Below, in pieces: positions 48,789 through 59,700 of a DNA stretch of 64,000 nucleotides. Both the position numbers and the translations under genes were made by a program. The first letter of the stretch is position 1; every line of letters begins with the position of its first letter. A model generated the notes under the pieces. It was given only the letters and a program-made list of their open reading frames with translations, was not told where the DNA came from and did not search any database. The stretch is from Uloborus plumipes (Eukaryota > Arthropoda > Arachnida > Araneae > Uloboridae), in NCBI GenBank assembly GCA_038373865.1, contig JAXGGA010004417.1, positions 1 to 64,000 on the forward strand, in the 5' to 3' direction.

Positions 48789-51700
48789 AGGAGGAATCAG
48801 CGTCCCGCTGTAATTTGGACTGACTTCGGGTAACAGGTCTCCTTGGACGATTAGGTGCTTTCGTGTCATCTAGTTGTCTGTTTGGATCATAATAGGGTTT
48901 CATCCTCAGCACATGCACTACGTCTTTTCGACTTCGTCGCCGGCTGTTTTCCTCCAAACTTTGTACTTCGTATGTCACGTCAGATAAGCGTCCAGTTATT
49001 CTGTAAGGACCAAAATAGCGTCTCAGGAGTTTCTCGGAAAGTCCGACTTTTCGTACTGGAGTAAACACCCAAACTAAGTCACCGATATTGTAAATGACTG
49101 GTCGATGCCCCTTATCGTACCGCCGCTTATCTGCCGCTTGAGATCTCAGAATGTGTAGTTTCGCTAGCTGTCGAGCTTCCTCAGCCCTGGTGATCAGTTG
49201 TTGGATGTAATTATCGTCATAACTCCCTGTGTCGTGGGGAAGAATTACGTCGAGAGGGGTTTCGATATCTCGGCCATGTACAAGAAAGAAAGGGCTAAAT
49301 CCCGTGGTGTCTTGTTTCGCTGAATTGTAGGCGAAAGTCACAAAAGGGAGGATGCTATCCCAGTTGCGTTGCTCGACGTCCACGTACATAGACAGCATAT
49401 CTGCTAACGTTTTATTGAATCTCTCGGTCAAGCCGTTGGTTTGTGGATGATACGCAGTCGTGAGAAGATGAGACACCTGGCACAGTTGGTTGATGGTTTT
49501 CACTAGGTTAGATAAGAACGAACGACCTCGATCACTTATCATTTCTTTCGGTGCCCCATGCTTTAGTATAATTTCTTCTACCAAAAACTGGGCGATTTCA
49601 GTGGCTTCAGCAGTTGGCAGAGCTTTGGTAACTGTGAATCGCGTCAAGTAGTCTGTGCAAACGACAATCCACCGGTTTCCGTGTCGAGTGATTGGAAAGC
49701 GTCCTAGCAGATCTATTCCAATTTTTGCAAATGGTATGTCGGGGGGTTTTACTGGATGAAGTTGTCCTGATGGAAGTTGCGGCGGAGATTTCCGTCTTTG
49801 GCATTCTTTGCAGTGGGATACATATCGTCGCACGTTTCCATATAATCCCGGCCAATAGTATTTTCTTCTTATTCGGTCGTACGTTTTGGCAAACCCGAGA
49901 TGGCCAGCGGTCGGGGCGTCGTGAAGACTCATCAAGATATCTCGTCGAAGTTGCTTCGGTACTACTAGAAGCCACTGTTGTCCCAAGGGATCATAGTTTT
50001 TCTTGTATAGGACATTGTTCCTCATTTCATAGCTTTGATGATCGTTTCCTCTCTCGAGAGTGTTGATTATAGTTCTCAAGTGTTTATCCTTCAGCTGCTC
50101 CACTTTATAATCTGTGATAGCTGCCAGGGAAGGGATCTCGTCACAATTTCCGTCTATACCATCGTCTAGGGGTTTTCTTGATAAGCAATCAGCATCGGCG
50201 TGTTTACGACCGTTCTTATAAACGATGTCGACGTCATACTCCTGCAACCTTAAAGCCCAGCGTGCAAGTCTTCCCGACGGATCTTTAACATTAGCTAGCC
50301 AGCAGAGGGAATGGTGATCCGTCACTACAGTAAATGGTCTTCCAAAGAGATATGGTCTAAATTTACTGATAGCCCATATAACAGCAAGACACTCCTTCTC
50401 CGTCGTAGAGTAATTCTTTTCGGCAGCCGTGAGAGATCTTGATGCGTATGCTATTGGCTTTTCTTTGCCGTCTTGAACTTGCACTAGTACAGCACCGATG
50501 CCATATCCGCTAGCATCAGAATGTATCTTCGTTTCCGCGTTCGGTAGAAAATGACCCAAAACAGGACCGCTGGTCAATAACTTCTTGAGAGTTGAGAAAG
50601 ACTCCTGTTGCGATCTTCCCCATGAAAATTTTGCATCCTTTTTCAACAAGTCATGCAGGGGTTTTGCGACATCAGCGAAATTCTTGATAAACCTGCGATA
50701 GTAGGAGCATAGACCCAGAAAACTTCGGGCATCGGTGACATTTTCTGGAACAGAGAACTTGGTCACGGCAGCTGTCTTTTGGGGGTCAGGGTAGATTCCA
50801 TTCTGGTCGACTAGATGGCCTAATATCGTAAGTTTCTTTTTTCCGAAAGCACATTTGTTGGCATTTAGTGTCAAACTCGCCTTTTGAATACACTGCAAGA
50901 CTTTCTTCAAACGCAGTTGGTGTTCCTGGAAATTCGGTGCATATACAATAATGTCATCGAGATAGCAGAGGCAGATATTCCACTTGAGGTCTCGTAGCGC
51001 TGTATCCATCATCCGCTCGAACGTAGCGGGAGCATTGCACAAACCGAATGGCATGACTTTAAATTCGTAAAGTCCGTCTGGCGTCACAAATGCCGTCTTT
51101 TCCCTGTCTGCTTCGTCCACTTCTATTTGCCAGTAACCTGACTTCAAATCCATTATAGAGAAAATCTTCGCACCGGCAAGACAATCTAAAGCATCATCAA
51201 CGCGTGGTAGTGGGTAAACGTCCTTTTTGGTGACTTTGTTAAGTCTTCTATAGTCGACACAAAAGCGCCATTCGCCACTCTTCTTTTTGACCAGAACTAC
51301 CGGAGCTGACCATGGGCTGTCTGATGGCTGAATCACATCCTCTTTTAACATCCGCTGAACTTCATCTTCAATTATGCGTCTTTCAGTGTATGATGTACGA
51401 TAAGGCCTTTGTTTGATCGGGGCGCTGTCACCCGTGTTGATCCTGTGCTTTACGGCATTGCCTGTAGTCTTTTTCAATTCTCCATTTGGTTGAAAAATGT
51501 CACTAAAATCTTCTAGTAGATTCAATAGATCTTCCCTTTCAGTAGAAGTCAAATCATCGTCTAAAAGTTCCTTTAATTTTTCTCTGGTTATCTTTGTTCT
51601 GGCCCTATGTCCCTTAGAGCTTCGTCGGCTGTCATCTTTTAGAGAACAGATGACGTCATTCTCTATTTTTGTTGCGCAACCTATATTCATACCCTTTGGG

Positions 51701-52311
51701 ATCAGTTGGTTTTGTCGAGAGAAGTTAGTCATCCATACTTTACAGCGACCATTCGCAATTTCGACAATTGACGCTGGGACAGATAACTCTCGTTCGTACA
51801 TCAGGGCCTTGTTACTGATAATTAAAGCTTTATCGGTATTTTGCAAATCGACATTGAGAACACATATTTGCTTAGCAGAGTTCGCTCCTATCAGGTAATC
51901 TGTTTCGGCGCACAAGTTGAAGTCTGATTTCTCCCTGACGGGGTCGTCGGGAACAATGTCTGCAAGTTGGAGTTCCTCATTTCCAACATCTATGACGGCA
52001 TCAGTGGCACTGAAAAAGTCCCAACCGAGAATCATTTGATGAATGCATTGAGGAAACACTAAGAATTCAAAGGTCTGAGTGCTGCCATTCAAATTTACTT
52101 TCAACGTACACCTTCCTATAGTAGTTACGGTGTCTCCGCCCGCAGTTTTCAATGTGGGTCCATTTTCAGAGAACATAGGGACATGCAGTTGCTGACGCAA
52201 TTCCTCAGATATAACAGAATAATCGGCACCTGAATCGATGAGGGCTTTTACCAATTGTCCATTTACCATGACATTAGTGGTGTTTCTTTTTAATTTAGCT
52301 GTTACAGTCAT
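48787..52311 (-). CDS. pol: Pol polyprotein: protease, reverse transcriptase, RNase H, integrase
   Basis: 1174 codons from the first ATG. Domains in order: aspartic protease with DSG at 26-28 and ILGWDFF at 94-100; RT with Asp388 (SIMDLKSGY) and YLDD at 450-453; RNase H with Asp599 (HSDASGYG), Glu638 and Asp665 (TDHHSL); integrase zinc finger H797/H804/C834/C837; and catalytic core Asp867, Asp927 and Glu963 (35 residues between the last two). A GPY/F motif follows at 1101. All key residues are present. Pol is in the -1 frame relative to gag, and the frame is open upstream of this ATG past the gag stop, so it is probably made as a Gag-Pol fusion by frameshifting near 52,365 rather than from this ATG. 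The stop overlaps the polypurine tract. Confidence 0.96.
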   Translation of the reverse strand: MTVTAKLKRNTTNVMVNGQLVKALIDSGADYSVISEELRQQLHVPMFSENGPTLKTAGGDTVTTIGRCTLKVNLNGSTQTFEFLVFPQCIHQMILGWDFFSATDAVIDVGNEELQLADIVPDDPVREKSDFNLCAETDYLIGANSAKQICVLNVDLQNTDKALIISNKALMYERELSVPASIVEIANGRCKVWMTNFSRQNQLIPKGMNIGCATKIENDVICSLKDDSRRSSKGHRARTKITREKLKELLDDDLTSTEREDLLNLLEDFSDIFQPNGELKKTTGNAVKHRINTGDSAPIKQRPYRTSYTERRIIEDEVQRMLKEDVIQPSDSPWSAPVVLVKKKSGEWRFCVDYRRLNKVTKKDVYPLPRVDDALDCLAGAKIFSIMDLKSGYWQIEVDEADREKTAFVTPDGLYEFKVMPFGLCNAPATFERMMDTALRDLKWNICLCYLDDIIVYAPNFQEHQLRLKKVLQCIQKASLTLNANKCAFGKKKLTILGHLVDQNGIYPDPQKTAAVTKFSVPENVTDARSFLGLCSYYRRFIKNFADVAKPLHDLLKKDAKFSWGRSQQESFSTLKKLLTSGPVLGHFLPNAETKIHSDASGYGIGAVLVQVQDGKEKPIAYASRSLTAAEKNYSTTEKECLAVIWAISKFRPYLFGRPFTVVTDHHSLCWLANVKDPSGRLARWALRLQEYDVDIVYKNGRKHADADCLSRKPLDDGIDGNCDEIPSLAAITDYKVEQLKDKHLRTIINTLERGNDHQSYEMRNNVLYKKNYDPLGQQWLLVVPKQLRRDILMSLHDAPTAGHLGFAKTYDRIRRKYYWPGLYGNVRRYVSHCKECQRRKSPPQLPSGQLHPVKPPDIPFAKIGIDLLGRFPITRHGNRWIVVCTDYLTRFTVTKALPTAEATEIAQFLVEEIILKHGAPKEMISDRGRSFLSNLVKTINQLCQVSHLLTTAYHPQTNGLTERFNKTLADMLSMYVDVEQRNWDSILPFVTFAYNSAKQDTTGFSPFFLVHGRDIETPLDVILPHDTGSYDDNYIQQLITRAEEARQLAKLHILRSQAADKRRYDKGHRPVIYNIGDLVWVFTPVRKVGLSEKLLRRYFGPYRITGRLSDVTYEVQSLEENSRRRSRKDVVHVLRMKPYYDPNRQLDDTKAPNRPRRPVTRSQSKLQRDADSS

Positions 52312-52361
52312 CGGAGGCTTTTCCTCAGTTGCGGCCTCACCTCCTGTATAGGTCGCCGGGA

Positions 52362-53576
52362 TTAGTTTTCCTCGTCAGGCCGGCGTGGGGAGCGACTGGA
52401 ACGGCGTAAAGGTGACTGTGACTGTCGGCGGTAAGAAGAACGTCGAGGATAAGGCGAACTGCTTCTGTAACTGTTAGTAGTTTGCTGTGCGTCATAACTT
52501 TGTATCGAGTCCGTTTCTGCATCACGACGGGAGTTGAAAGTTCTTGAGGCTCTTGCATTGTTGAAAATTTGGCGCCTTTCTCTACAGTACCTCAAAACAT
52601 GTCCTGGGCGTCCGCAATGGTAGCATATAGGCACGTTGTTGTCAGTTCTCCACAGATCCGTTTTACGGACCGGGGCGGTGTTGCTTCTGAATTCTTGGCT
52701 TGGGAGCGGCCTAACTTGCTCCGATCGTCTAGAAATAGTGTTACGTCGGGGACGAGTATCATTCCGTCTCGGAGTAGTGAGTGGTGCTAAAGCTTCCATA
52801 ACCTCTTCTCGGACCACGGATGCGATGTCAGATGGTGATTCATGTTCAAAATTCGTGTGGCATTGCGTTTCTGGCAAAATTTTCTTAATCTCCTCCCGTA
52901 CGATTTCGCGCACCAAAGATCTTATGTCACCGACGTCTGTTTCTGTTGACAATGTAGAAACAGCAGGCAGCCTCTGAAATTTTGTTCTTGTGATGCGTCT
53001 GCGTCTGAAGTTTTCTATTTCACGACATCTTTTTATGAATTCGTCAATTGTTTTAAAGTCCTGTACTAATAAAATTTGATATAGGTCCTCCGCTATACCT
53101 TTCATTAAGTGAGCAACTTTCTCACTTTCTGGCATAGATGGATTTACCTTCCGGCAGAGAGAAAGCACGTCTTGAATGTATGCCTCTGAAGATTCACCTA
53201 TCATTTGCGCACGTGTCAGTAGTAGTCGCTCTGCTTCCCGTCGCAGATCCTCTGTCCGGCAGAATGCATCGGTCAAGTCTTTTTGAAACGTTGTCCAATC
53301 ATTTATCAAGTCTTCGTTGTTGTCAAACCACTGACGCGCCGTTCCGGAGAGATAAAATATAACGTTGGCTAGGCACATCTGTTCATCCCAATGGTTATAG
53401 GTGGCGATTCTTTGGAAGTCTTTCAGCCACCTATTGGCATCCTGTTGACCGTCCCCAGAGAAAATACAAGGATTCCTCGGGAGCTGGTACGTCAGAATCG
53501 GCACTGGCGCACCACTAACAGGACTGGGACTGGCATCAGCAGTATTGTTCACTTCGGAGCTCTTTTCATCAGGCAT
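52362..53576 (-). CDS. gag: Gag polyprotein of the Gypsy element
   Basis: 404 codons from the first ATG (53,576) to TAA at 52,362. Gag forms the virus-like particle that packages element RNA in the cytoplasm. The middle part has the Gag-like pattern with W-L-F spacing (about residues 45-110: RWLKDFQRIA, LSGTARQWF, FQKDLTDAF). A CCHC zinc knuckle, C-x2-C-x4-H-x4-C, lies at 318-331 (CYHCGRPGHVLRYC). The C-terminus is rich in Arg and Ser, as expected for RNA binding. The frame is open 39 codons further upstream to 53,693, across the primer binding site, without an ATG, so I chose the ATG. The stop lies about 50 bp before the first pol ATG. Confidence 0.93.
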   Translation of the reverse strand: MPDEKSSEVNNTADASPSPVSGAPVPILTYQLPRNPCIFSGDGQQDANRWLKDFQRIATYNHWDEQMCLANVIFYLSGTARQWFDNNEDLINDWTTFQKDLTDAFCRTEDLRREAERLLLTRAQMIGESSEAYIQDVLSLCRKVNPSMPESEKVAHLMKGIAEDLYQILLVQDFKTIDEFIKRCREIENFRRRRITRTKFQRLPAVSTLSTETDVGDIRSLVREIVREEIKKILPETQCHTNFEHESPSDIASVVREEVMEALAPLTTPRRNDTRPRRNTISRRSEQVRPLPSQEFRSNTAPVRKTDLWRTDNNVPICYHCGRPGHVLRYCRERRQIFNNARASRTFNSRRDAETDSIQSYDAQQTTNSYRSSSPYPRRSSYRRQSQSPLRRSSRSPRRPDEEN

Positions 53577-53674
53577 TTTTCTTGAGCCCCTTTTTGTATC
53601 TGGTAACAGACCAAACTCTGGGACAAGTCCTTGAAGTCGCCGACTTGTGCGTTTTTCTTCCGTGGTAGCAATCG

Positions 53675-53692
53675 TACCCGGCGCCTCCACCA
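53675..53692 (-). promoter_or_regulatory. Primer binding site
   Basis: Three bases after the 5' LTR. The plus strand here reads as a tRNA 3' end with CCA (GGCGCCTCCACCA), so the sense RNA would pair with it. I cannot name the tRNA with confidence. Confidence 0.7.
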
Positions 53693-53782
53693 AACTGTCG
53701 CGTAGATGAAGTCAATGAATAGAGCAGTTGTTAGTCTCAACTCGAGATTGTTTATTCTGACCAGGAATGAACGTTACATCCA

Positions 53783-53790
53783 CTTATATA
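53783..53790 (-). promoter_or_regulatory. TATA box of the 5' LTR
   Basis: TATATAAG in sense orientation, about 200 bp into the LTR and upstream of the presumed R region. The transcription start is not defined by sequence alone. Confidence 0.55.
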
Positions 53791-53899
53791 CAATTGAGCA
53801 AAGTTCTAGAACATTCCAGACTCGGAAAGATGCAGAAATTAATAGAACATTCGAGAACACAGTAGAAAGGAAATTATAATAAAACAAAGTCAATTCACC

Positions 53900-53966
53900 C
53901 TGACTGGGGTTCGAACTCATGTTGTCCCGATGGCAGGCGAGAACTCTACCACTGAGCCACCGTTAT
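53900..53966 (-). other. tRNA-Gly-like segment inside the 5' LTR
   Basis: In element sense: GGTGGCTCAGTGGTAGAG (A-box and D-arm), TTCTCGCCTGCCA (anticodon arm with GCC) and GAGTTCGAACCCC (B-box-like). This closely follows eukaryotic tRNA-Gly(GCC) through the anticodon loop and then diverges; the acceptor stem does not pair well. It is not a functional tRNA. The 3' LTR holds the same segment at 48,681-48,747. Confidence 0.7.
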
Positions 53967-53998
53967 CCATGATTGGAGGTAAAAGTTCGCTACAATAT

Positions 53999-55220
53999 TA
54001 AAGACAATGACCTCGAATGCTGTCCTTAGATCGGGCTCAGTTGCATACTTATTACAGTCTTTAATATTGTACAGTGTTGATATTTTACATTCTTTAATAT
54101 TTATGCAGTCGAGACCGCTTATAGTAGTATATGTGAAAAGAATATCTAGCATAATGTAGGTTGTACACTGCAGTATTAAATTTTCAATGATTTAAACAAT
54201 TGCAGTATGTTTTTTTTTTAATCCCGAAAAATGGAATATCACACTTTTTAGAATAATTTTTCGTGATAGATTGACTATTCCATTTCGTAGACTAGACTAT
54301 CCCACAGTGAATGTTTTCTGTGCACAGCGTAGCCTGTAGGCGGTTTATCGCACTATTTTATTATTATTAGTATTATTTTTATTATTATTATTATTTAATA
54401 AATATCAGCGCTTCAATTGAATCATCTGTAGCTTAAATTTCTTCTTATTCAAAACAATGGAATGACTCTAGAGCAATCTACAGCAACTTATTTCTTACTG
54501 GCCATGCATTTCTCTCTCTTTTTTTAAATCTTCAATAACTGTTTTTTGATGGATTCTTTCCCATGACTTTCGCCAAGGTATTTGATTCCATATAACTTAC
54601 TTTATCTGGAAGTTGCTGATCATTTACAGCCAACATTGAATAACCAAGCGAAACATAACTCTAAGAAATGTACTTTTACTTAAAGGAATCCATGCAAACT
54701 TATCCAAACTTCATTGTATGCTCCACACGAAAAGTAAGGAAAAAAAATGTCCTCGGACAAAAAGTGAAACCATCTGGAAACTATCCAGCCACGTTTTAAC
54801 TAACAGAAAACCGTGATCTTGAGCACATATCATAAAGGACTGGTCCATTCCATAAATAGATGGAGGCACAAAAAAATTCTCACGACGCATTAGGCTTATC
54901 TGTACCCAATGGGTTGTGGCCCCACGTGCCGCTCGTAGAGTAGCCGGATGATTAGATAAAGAAGGGCCTCCGTACTGCTGCTGTATATCTGAAGCAAGCC
55001 TCCTTAAATGGCGGTAGCGCCACTGGAAACGTTTTACCGCTTATCGCTCTCGCTCTGCAGGAGAATTATTTTCCTTCCGCCTTTGTGGAGAATCCCGCAG
55101 AGTTTGCAGCAGGACACTTGGTCGCTTAAAAATAGAAAATATTATTGGTCGCTCGGATTAAATGGCTCGTTTAATGGGTCTTTTATTTAAGCTTGCAAAC
55201 AATTTATTATGTGTGGTATG
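53999..55220. other. AT-rich DNA with GC-richer island at 54,880-55,190
   Basis: The island is unique-looking, CpG-containing and includes CTTAAATGGCGGTAGCGCCA and ATTAAATGGCTCGTTTAATG. Candidate conserved non-coding element. At 54,106 there is a solo CAGTCGAG-type MITE end. ATT-rich microsatellite at about 54,360-54,400. Confidence 0.35.
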
Positions 55221-55413
55221 CAAGGCCCGATTAAAAGATCACGGGGCCCTAGGCCGAATACTTTTTGGGGGCCGTTGTACTGAGGCTTTAAAATATTAGG
55301 CATTGAATCAACAAATTTAGCCATGGACGAGAGCAATTTTGGTCATTTGGGGGCCTCTAAATTGAGGGGCCCTAGGCCATGGCCTAGTTGACCTATTCAG
55401 TAATCAGGCCCTT
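55221..55413. mobile_element. 193-bp hAT-like MITE
   Basis: Ends CAAGGCCCGATTA and, inverted, AAGGGCCTGATTA. Flanks GTGGTATG (55,213-55,220) and ATGGTATG (55,414-55,421) match at 7 of 8 positions, a hAT-like target duplication. Interior GGGGCCCTAGGCC motifs are inverted toward each other. Non-coding. Confidence 0.7.
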
Positions 55414-55421
55414 ATGGTATG

Positions 55422-56490
55422 TTGCGTTAGTTAGCTTTTTATTTATTTATTTTTCTCAATTATTTCTTCCTTTCTTTTTGAGCAATAAAAAATTGCTATA
55501 TGTGTTTTCTTTTTGAGCCTCAAACGTCGTGTAGTCCCGCTTTAATATTAGCAGTCTACCAACGTCCTGCGTTCGGGTGCTTCACCTCCCGTTAGCTGCT
55601 CATCCACCTCTGAAGGGGGCTCATGCAGCACATGGTGGCTGTTTTCTAGTAGTACTACAGTTATTTTCTTTCGTCTAAAAACCTTCATGAAACAGTGAGT
55701 AACTGCCCATTGCATGTTCCTACCTTTATGAAAGTTCAGTTTACTATAGGTATTCTAGTAATACTTCAGGTTATATTATTTTTTGGCTTACTTTCCTGTT
55801 GAAGAAAAGGAAAGACAGAAAGAGCATTAAAAGATGCTTAATGCATCTTAAAAATATCGCTAAATCCAAAAGAAAAAGTCAAAAATAAATAAAATAATTA
55901 AATAAGCATCGAAATATTAAAAATTGGAAAGGAAGTTTTTGAGATAGGGAAAAATGTGTGTCTGTCGGTCTGTCTGCCCCCCCCCCCTTCTCACCTTTCA
56001 ATAACTTTTGGATAGACGGTCTGATTCGAACAAACTTTCTTTTGTTCGAAAGATCTAGGTGAGAACATTTCATTCCCATATTTTATTTTTTTTAATTGAA
56101 CAATTTTTCATTCAATTTTGAACAGATCAAAGAAACTTTACATTAGTGCCTCCGGGGAAATTTCAGACCAATGTAGATCCCGAACTTAAAGACGGATTTT
56201 CTTCAAACAAACTTTGATAGAAAACACTCTTATGTAGAATGGAAAATATTTATTTGCTTTGTACGTATTTATTTCATCAGATGAGGATATTTTGTTTTCA
56301 GAAATATGCTTTAAATGCTATAAAGGTTTGTTTGACATAATTTACCGATTATTAAGAGGCTATTGGTCAGATGCTAGAATGTTGATGTAGTTATACCGGA
56401 AAGTAGACTTAAAGTTCTAGACTGAACTTCTTGTTTTATAGTGTAGCCGTATAACGAAACATTTAAGTAATTTTTTCAAGAGCAATACTC
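55422..56490. other. AT-rich DNA, nothing supported
   Basis: A TGTCTGTCGGTCTGTCTG stretch followed by a C12 run at about 55,978 resembles the microsatellite zone of HINE-like elements, but no termini were found. Confidence 0.35.
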
Positions 56491-56728
56491 TCCTGCTAGG
56501 CCCAAAACTGATGTCTGCAGTCGAGCTCAAACTGGGATAAAACTCTTCAAAGTTTTGCGCAGAATTGTTTTTTCAGAATTTTTTGAAAAATATTTCCCGT
56601 CCTCAAAGGACTATATAATTTTGCATTTAGGTAAAATACGTCACAAAGAGCCTCCTGGTGGCGATAAATCAGTTTTGTTAAAGATTGCAGATACGACTTT
56701 TGTGCTTAGCAGGGCAGAATGCATGTGT
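56491..56728. mobile_element. MITE family C, copy 2
   Basis: Matches the 27.7 kb copy through CTGCAGT-GAGCTCAAACTG, AAAGTTTTGCGC, CCTGGTGGCGATAA and the right end GATACGACTTTTGTGCTTAG. The left TIR is more decayed. Confidence 0.62.
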
Positions 56729-59700
56729 ACTACAATAGCGTTGCTGCCAAGAGAATCCAGCTTCAATTCTTCAGAGAAGTGCACAAAACGTACTTGTAGT
56801 GTGATGCTGCTGTCCTACATTTTTTTCCAAAACACAGAAGGCTTATTCTGTGAATTTCCCAAAACAAAAAAATATTTTTGAAAATATGTGGACAATAGAT
56901 TGTTTTTTTTTTTAATAATAATGAATTGTACAACTGAAGACATTGAATTTTAATTTTCTTTATATCATTGGAAAGAACACACTTTTTTTAACTAAAAAAC
57001 GTTATTTTTATTTTTGAGACAAACTAAGATTCAAGGGGATATTGGAGATCAAAAATGTGTACATCATTCAACGTGAAATCAAAGAAAAAAAGACAAAATT
57101 ACATAATAACATGAAAAAAAAATGTGGTTTATATTTTTTGTAAAAGTTGAGCCGCATAGGAAAAAAATAGATATGAAACAAAATCTTTCCGGAATTTTCT
57201 ATAAACAATACGCCTACATCACAACTTCACGAGCTTATACTTAAAAAACGAAACACGGCTTGAAAAGACGTCTGTTTATTCTCAACGCAATTTACTTTTC
57301 ACATGCATTTAATATATCTTGATATTTTTCGCTCCTATTCGAAATATTTGTTTACAGTTTCTTTTCTTTTGAGCTTAACTCATCTAAGACAATCCCAGAG
57401 AAATGATACTTCATTCTATCTCTGTTTATTATTTTTCTTCAATTTGTGTTTTTTTCCGCTCCCTTTCTTTCTTTTTTTCTTTATTTTCTTTTCCTTTGGC
57501 AAGGATGCACTGCAATGGTAGTTTCTTATCTAACACGATGTTCTTTTTTTTTACTCATCACGTAAGTTTGTTTATATTAGTAAAAACTAAAAAGTTCTTT
57601 TATGGTACTATCCAATTAAAAGAAATGTTTCGTACTGAAAAAATAAATTGAAATAAAAGAAGTAACGAAAAAATGCACTGTGAATTGGTGCTGTCTCCTA
57701 TTCCCCCCCCCCCTTTCCGCCCCGAACAAACCAGCTATTAATGTTTTTATTTTTTATTTAGCTTTTTTTTTTTTTTTTTTTTTTAGTATTGCAATTCTGA
57801 TACTTCATAAATTCAAAGAATTCAACCACTTGTATAGTGCAGAAAAATTAGAACAAATTAATTTGTAGTTTTAAATAGGTTAAGAGAGTCGTGGCACCTG
57901 AAAAAATAGTATCGGACTCAATTTTTAACACTATTTTCAAAACAGAATTCATTGCCGTCACTGGAATTTGATAAAAACTTCTGTGGATTCCTACCTACCA
58001 TTCTTGTAATCAGTATCAGACGATCAAGAATATTAAAAGCGACGACAGCACTTCCACTTGTAAATACCTACTGAAGCAATTTTGATCTAAAATACTAAAA
58101 ACAAAGTCACGTTTCAATTGCAGAAAAAATAAAATTAGTATTTTAACAAACTTACTGTTACTGTAATGCAATTAATTGACCTTACAGCTCCAAACTGAAA
58201 GCAGCAGATATCGTGCGACATATGGCATAGTAAACACAGCTTTAGCAACCAATGTGTCTCCTCCTTATTACCGTCATACTTCGTGGTATATCCTTCCTCT
58301 GGGTCAACCTAATCGCCAGAAAAACGATACGTTTCTAAGAGATACATGTCATATTTCGTAAAGCTTAGGCCTCAGAACAATTACGTATGGTCCAGGAAAC
58401 TCAAAACCGATGTATAAAACCTGGAAAAGAACGGCTTTTGACATGGCAGCTTATGAGCCATCAAAGGGGAATTCTTCCTTTTTCTCCACCTTAAGGGTTT
58501 GTTCCTTAAACCATGAATTCAATCACCTAAGAACTGACAGCACTTACGTGACCAGAACTTTATGACCCAGCTTAGGTCTGTCGTGTTTTCTTTTTTCTTC
58601 TTTTCTTCTTTTTTATCTACGGCGTTGTTGGCTTCTAGGAGGGTATTACACTTTCCAGAAGCATTACATGTTGAGTGTTAAAACCTGTCTAAATATTGAC
58701 AGCGGTTAATAATAAGGCGTTGCCTGTGTAGAAAACGGAAGCTTGCCGATCATGAGGTTTATCAATGTTAGAAGTTTTCTTTAAAGGTTTCTAAGCTAGG
58801 TTTCAGCAGGAGCTCTTTGCTAAACTCTCGCTGAAACTATTATTAACTTATTGTTTCATATTTAATAGCGAGAATAAGTACGCGAACAATTAAGAATTGA
58901 ACAGGCATTATTAATATTTAGTCCTAGTTTTTAAGTTATTAAATTTTCTTTCATCTTATTTTCCTCTTCTGCCTAAAAAATAATAAGTGCATTTAAAAAT
59001 GAGTTCGAAAGAAACAATTCAAATAAACCATTTTAAACCCGTTTTACTGGCATTATTAAAATGTTTTGAATAATGTTCAGAAGAAAATTCCAAGGGAAAT
59101 CATTTGCAATATCCACCGATTGGACATTAAATTACGAGAAGAAAAGACTTTTTTTAAAACCGTTAAAAATATGCCGTATTAGAAATTTAGAACAGAAATT
59201 TTTCAGCGATCAATTTTTCCTTCCTTTTTTTTATTTGTATTTTATTTATTGAAAACTAATGATTAAAAACAACTCATACTGAAATTCGTCTTCAAAATAA
59301 TTGAAAAGTAGCGTCACATTGCACTTTATTTTTTTTAAAAAAAGAGAGAGAGATATTTCATCTATTTTAAATTGGTGATTGATTAAATGTTTAAATGCCA
59401 CTTGTGATTTTAATTTTTAATGCGAAATAATGTATTATTAAAATTAAAAAAATATATTTTTTTAAACGACTATTAATGGTTAAATTTTCATGGTCGTCGT
59501 CGTCATTTGAAAAACTGAAATGGATTTTTCATAGAATTTATGATGATATTTGTTATTTCTATGTCCCAGAATTAGTAATTAATTTCATCTTACCATGAGA
59601 ATTGATCTTTGAGTGAGGGAACATTAGTGGTTAATTGCAATTAGTAATGATATATTGAAATTTGATCTGATCTAACAAGAATTGAATACTAAGCATTCTA

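Larger units (their letters stand above)
48477..53994 (-). mobile_element. Complete Ty3/Gypsy LTR retrotransposon (5518 bp)
   Basis: Minus-strand element. In sense order: 5' LTR (53,696-53,994), primer binding site, gag, pol in the -1 frame, polypurine tract, 3' LTR (48,477-48,775). The LTRs begin TG and end CA, are both 299 bp and appear identical on reading. The flanks show a 4-bp duplication ATAT (48,473-48,476 and 53,995-53,998). Both coding frames are open with no stop or frameshift apart from the natural gag/pol junction, and there is no env-like frame. These traits indicate a recent, possibly still competent insertion. Confidence 0.97.
53696..53994 (-). repeat. 5' LTR of the Gypsy element
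   Basis: Same length and, as read, the same sequence as the 3' LTR, offset by 5219 bp. The promoter of the element lies here. Confidence 0.97.

Noticed and set aside
49607..50066. Overlapping frames on both strands within pol (also 51,497-51,898 and 52,569-53,362)
   Set aside because: Shadows of the pol and gag coding frames.
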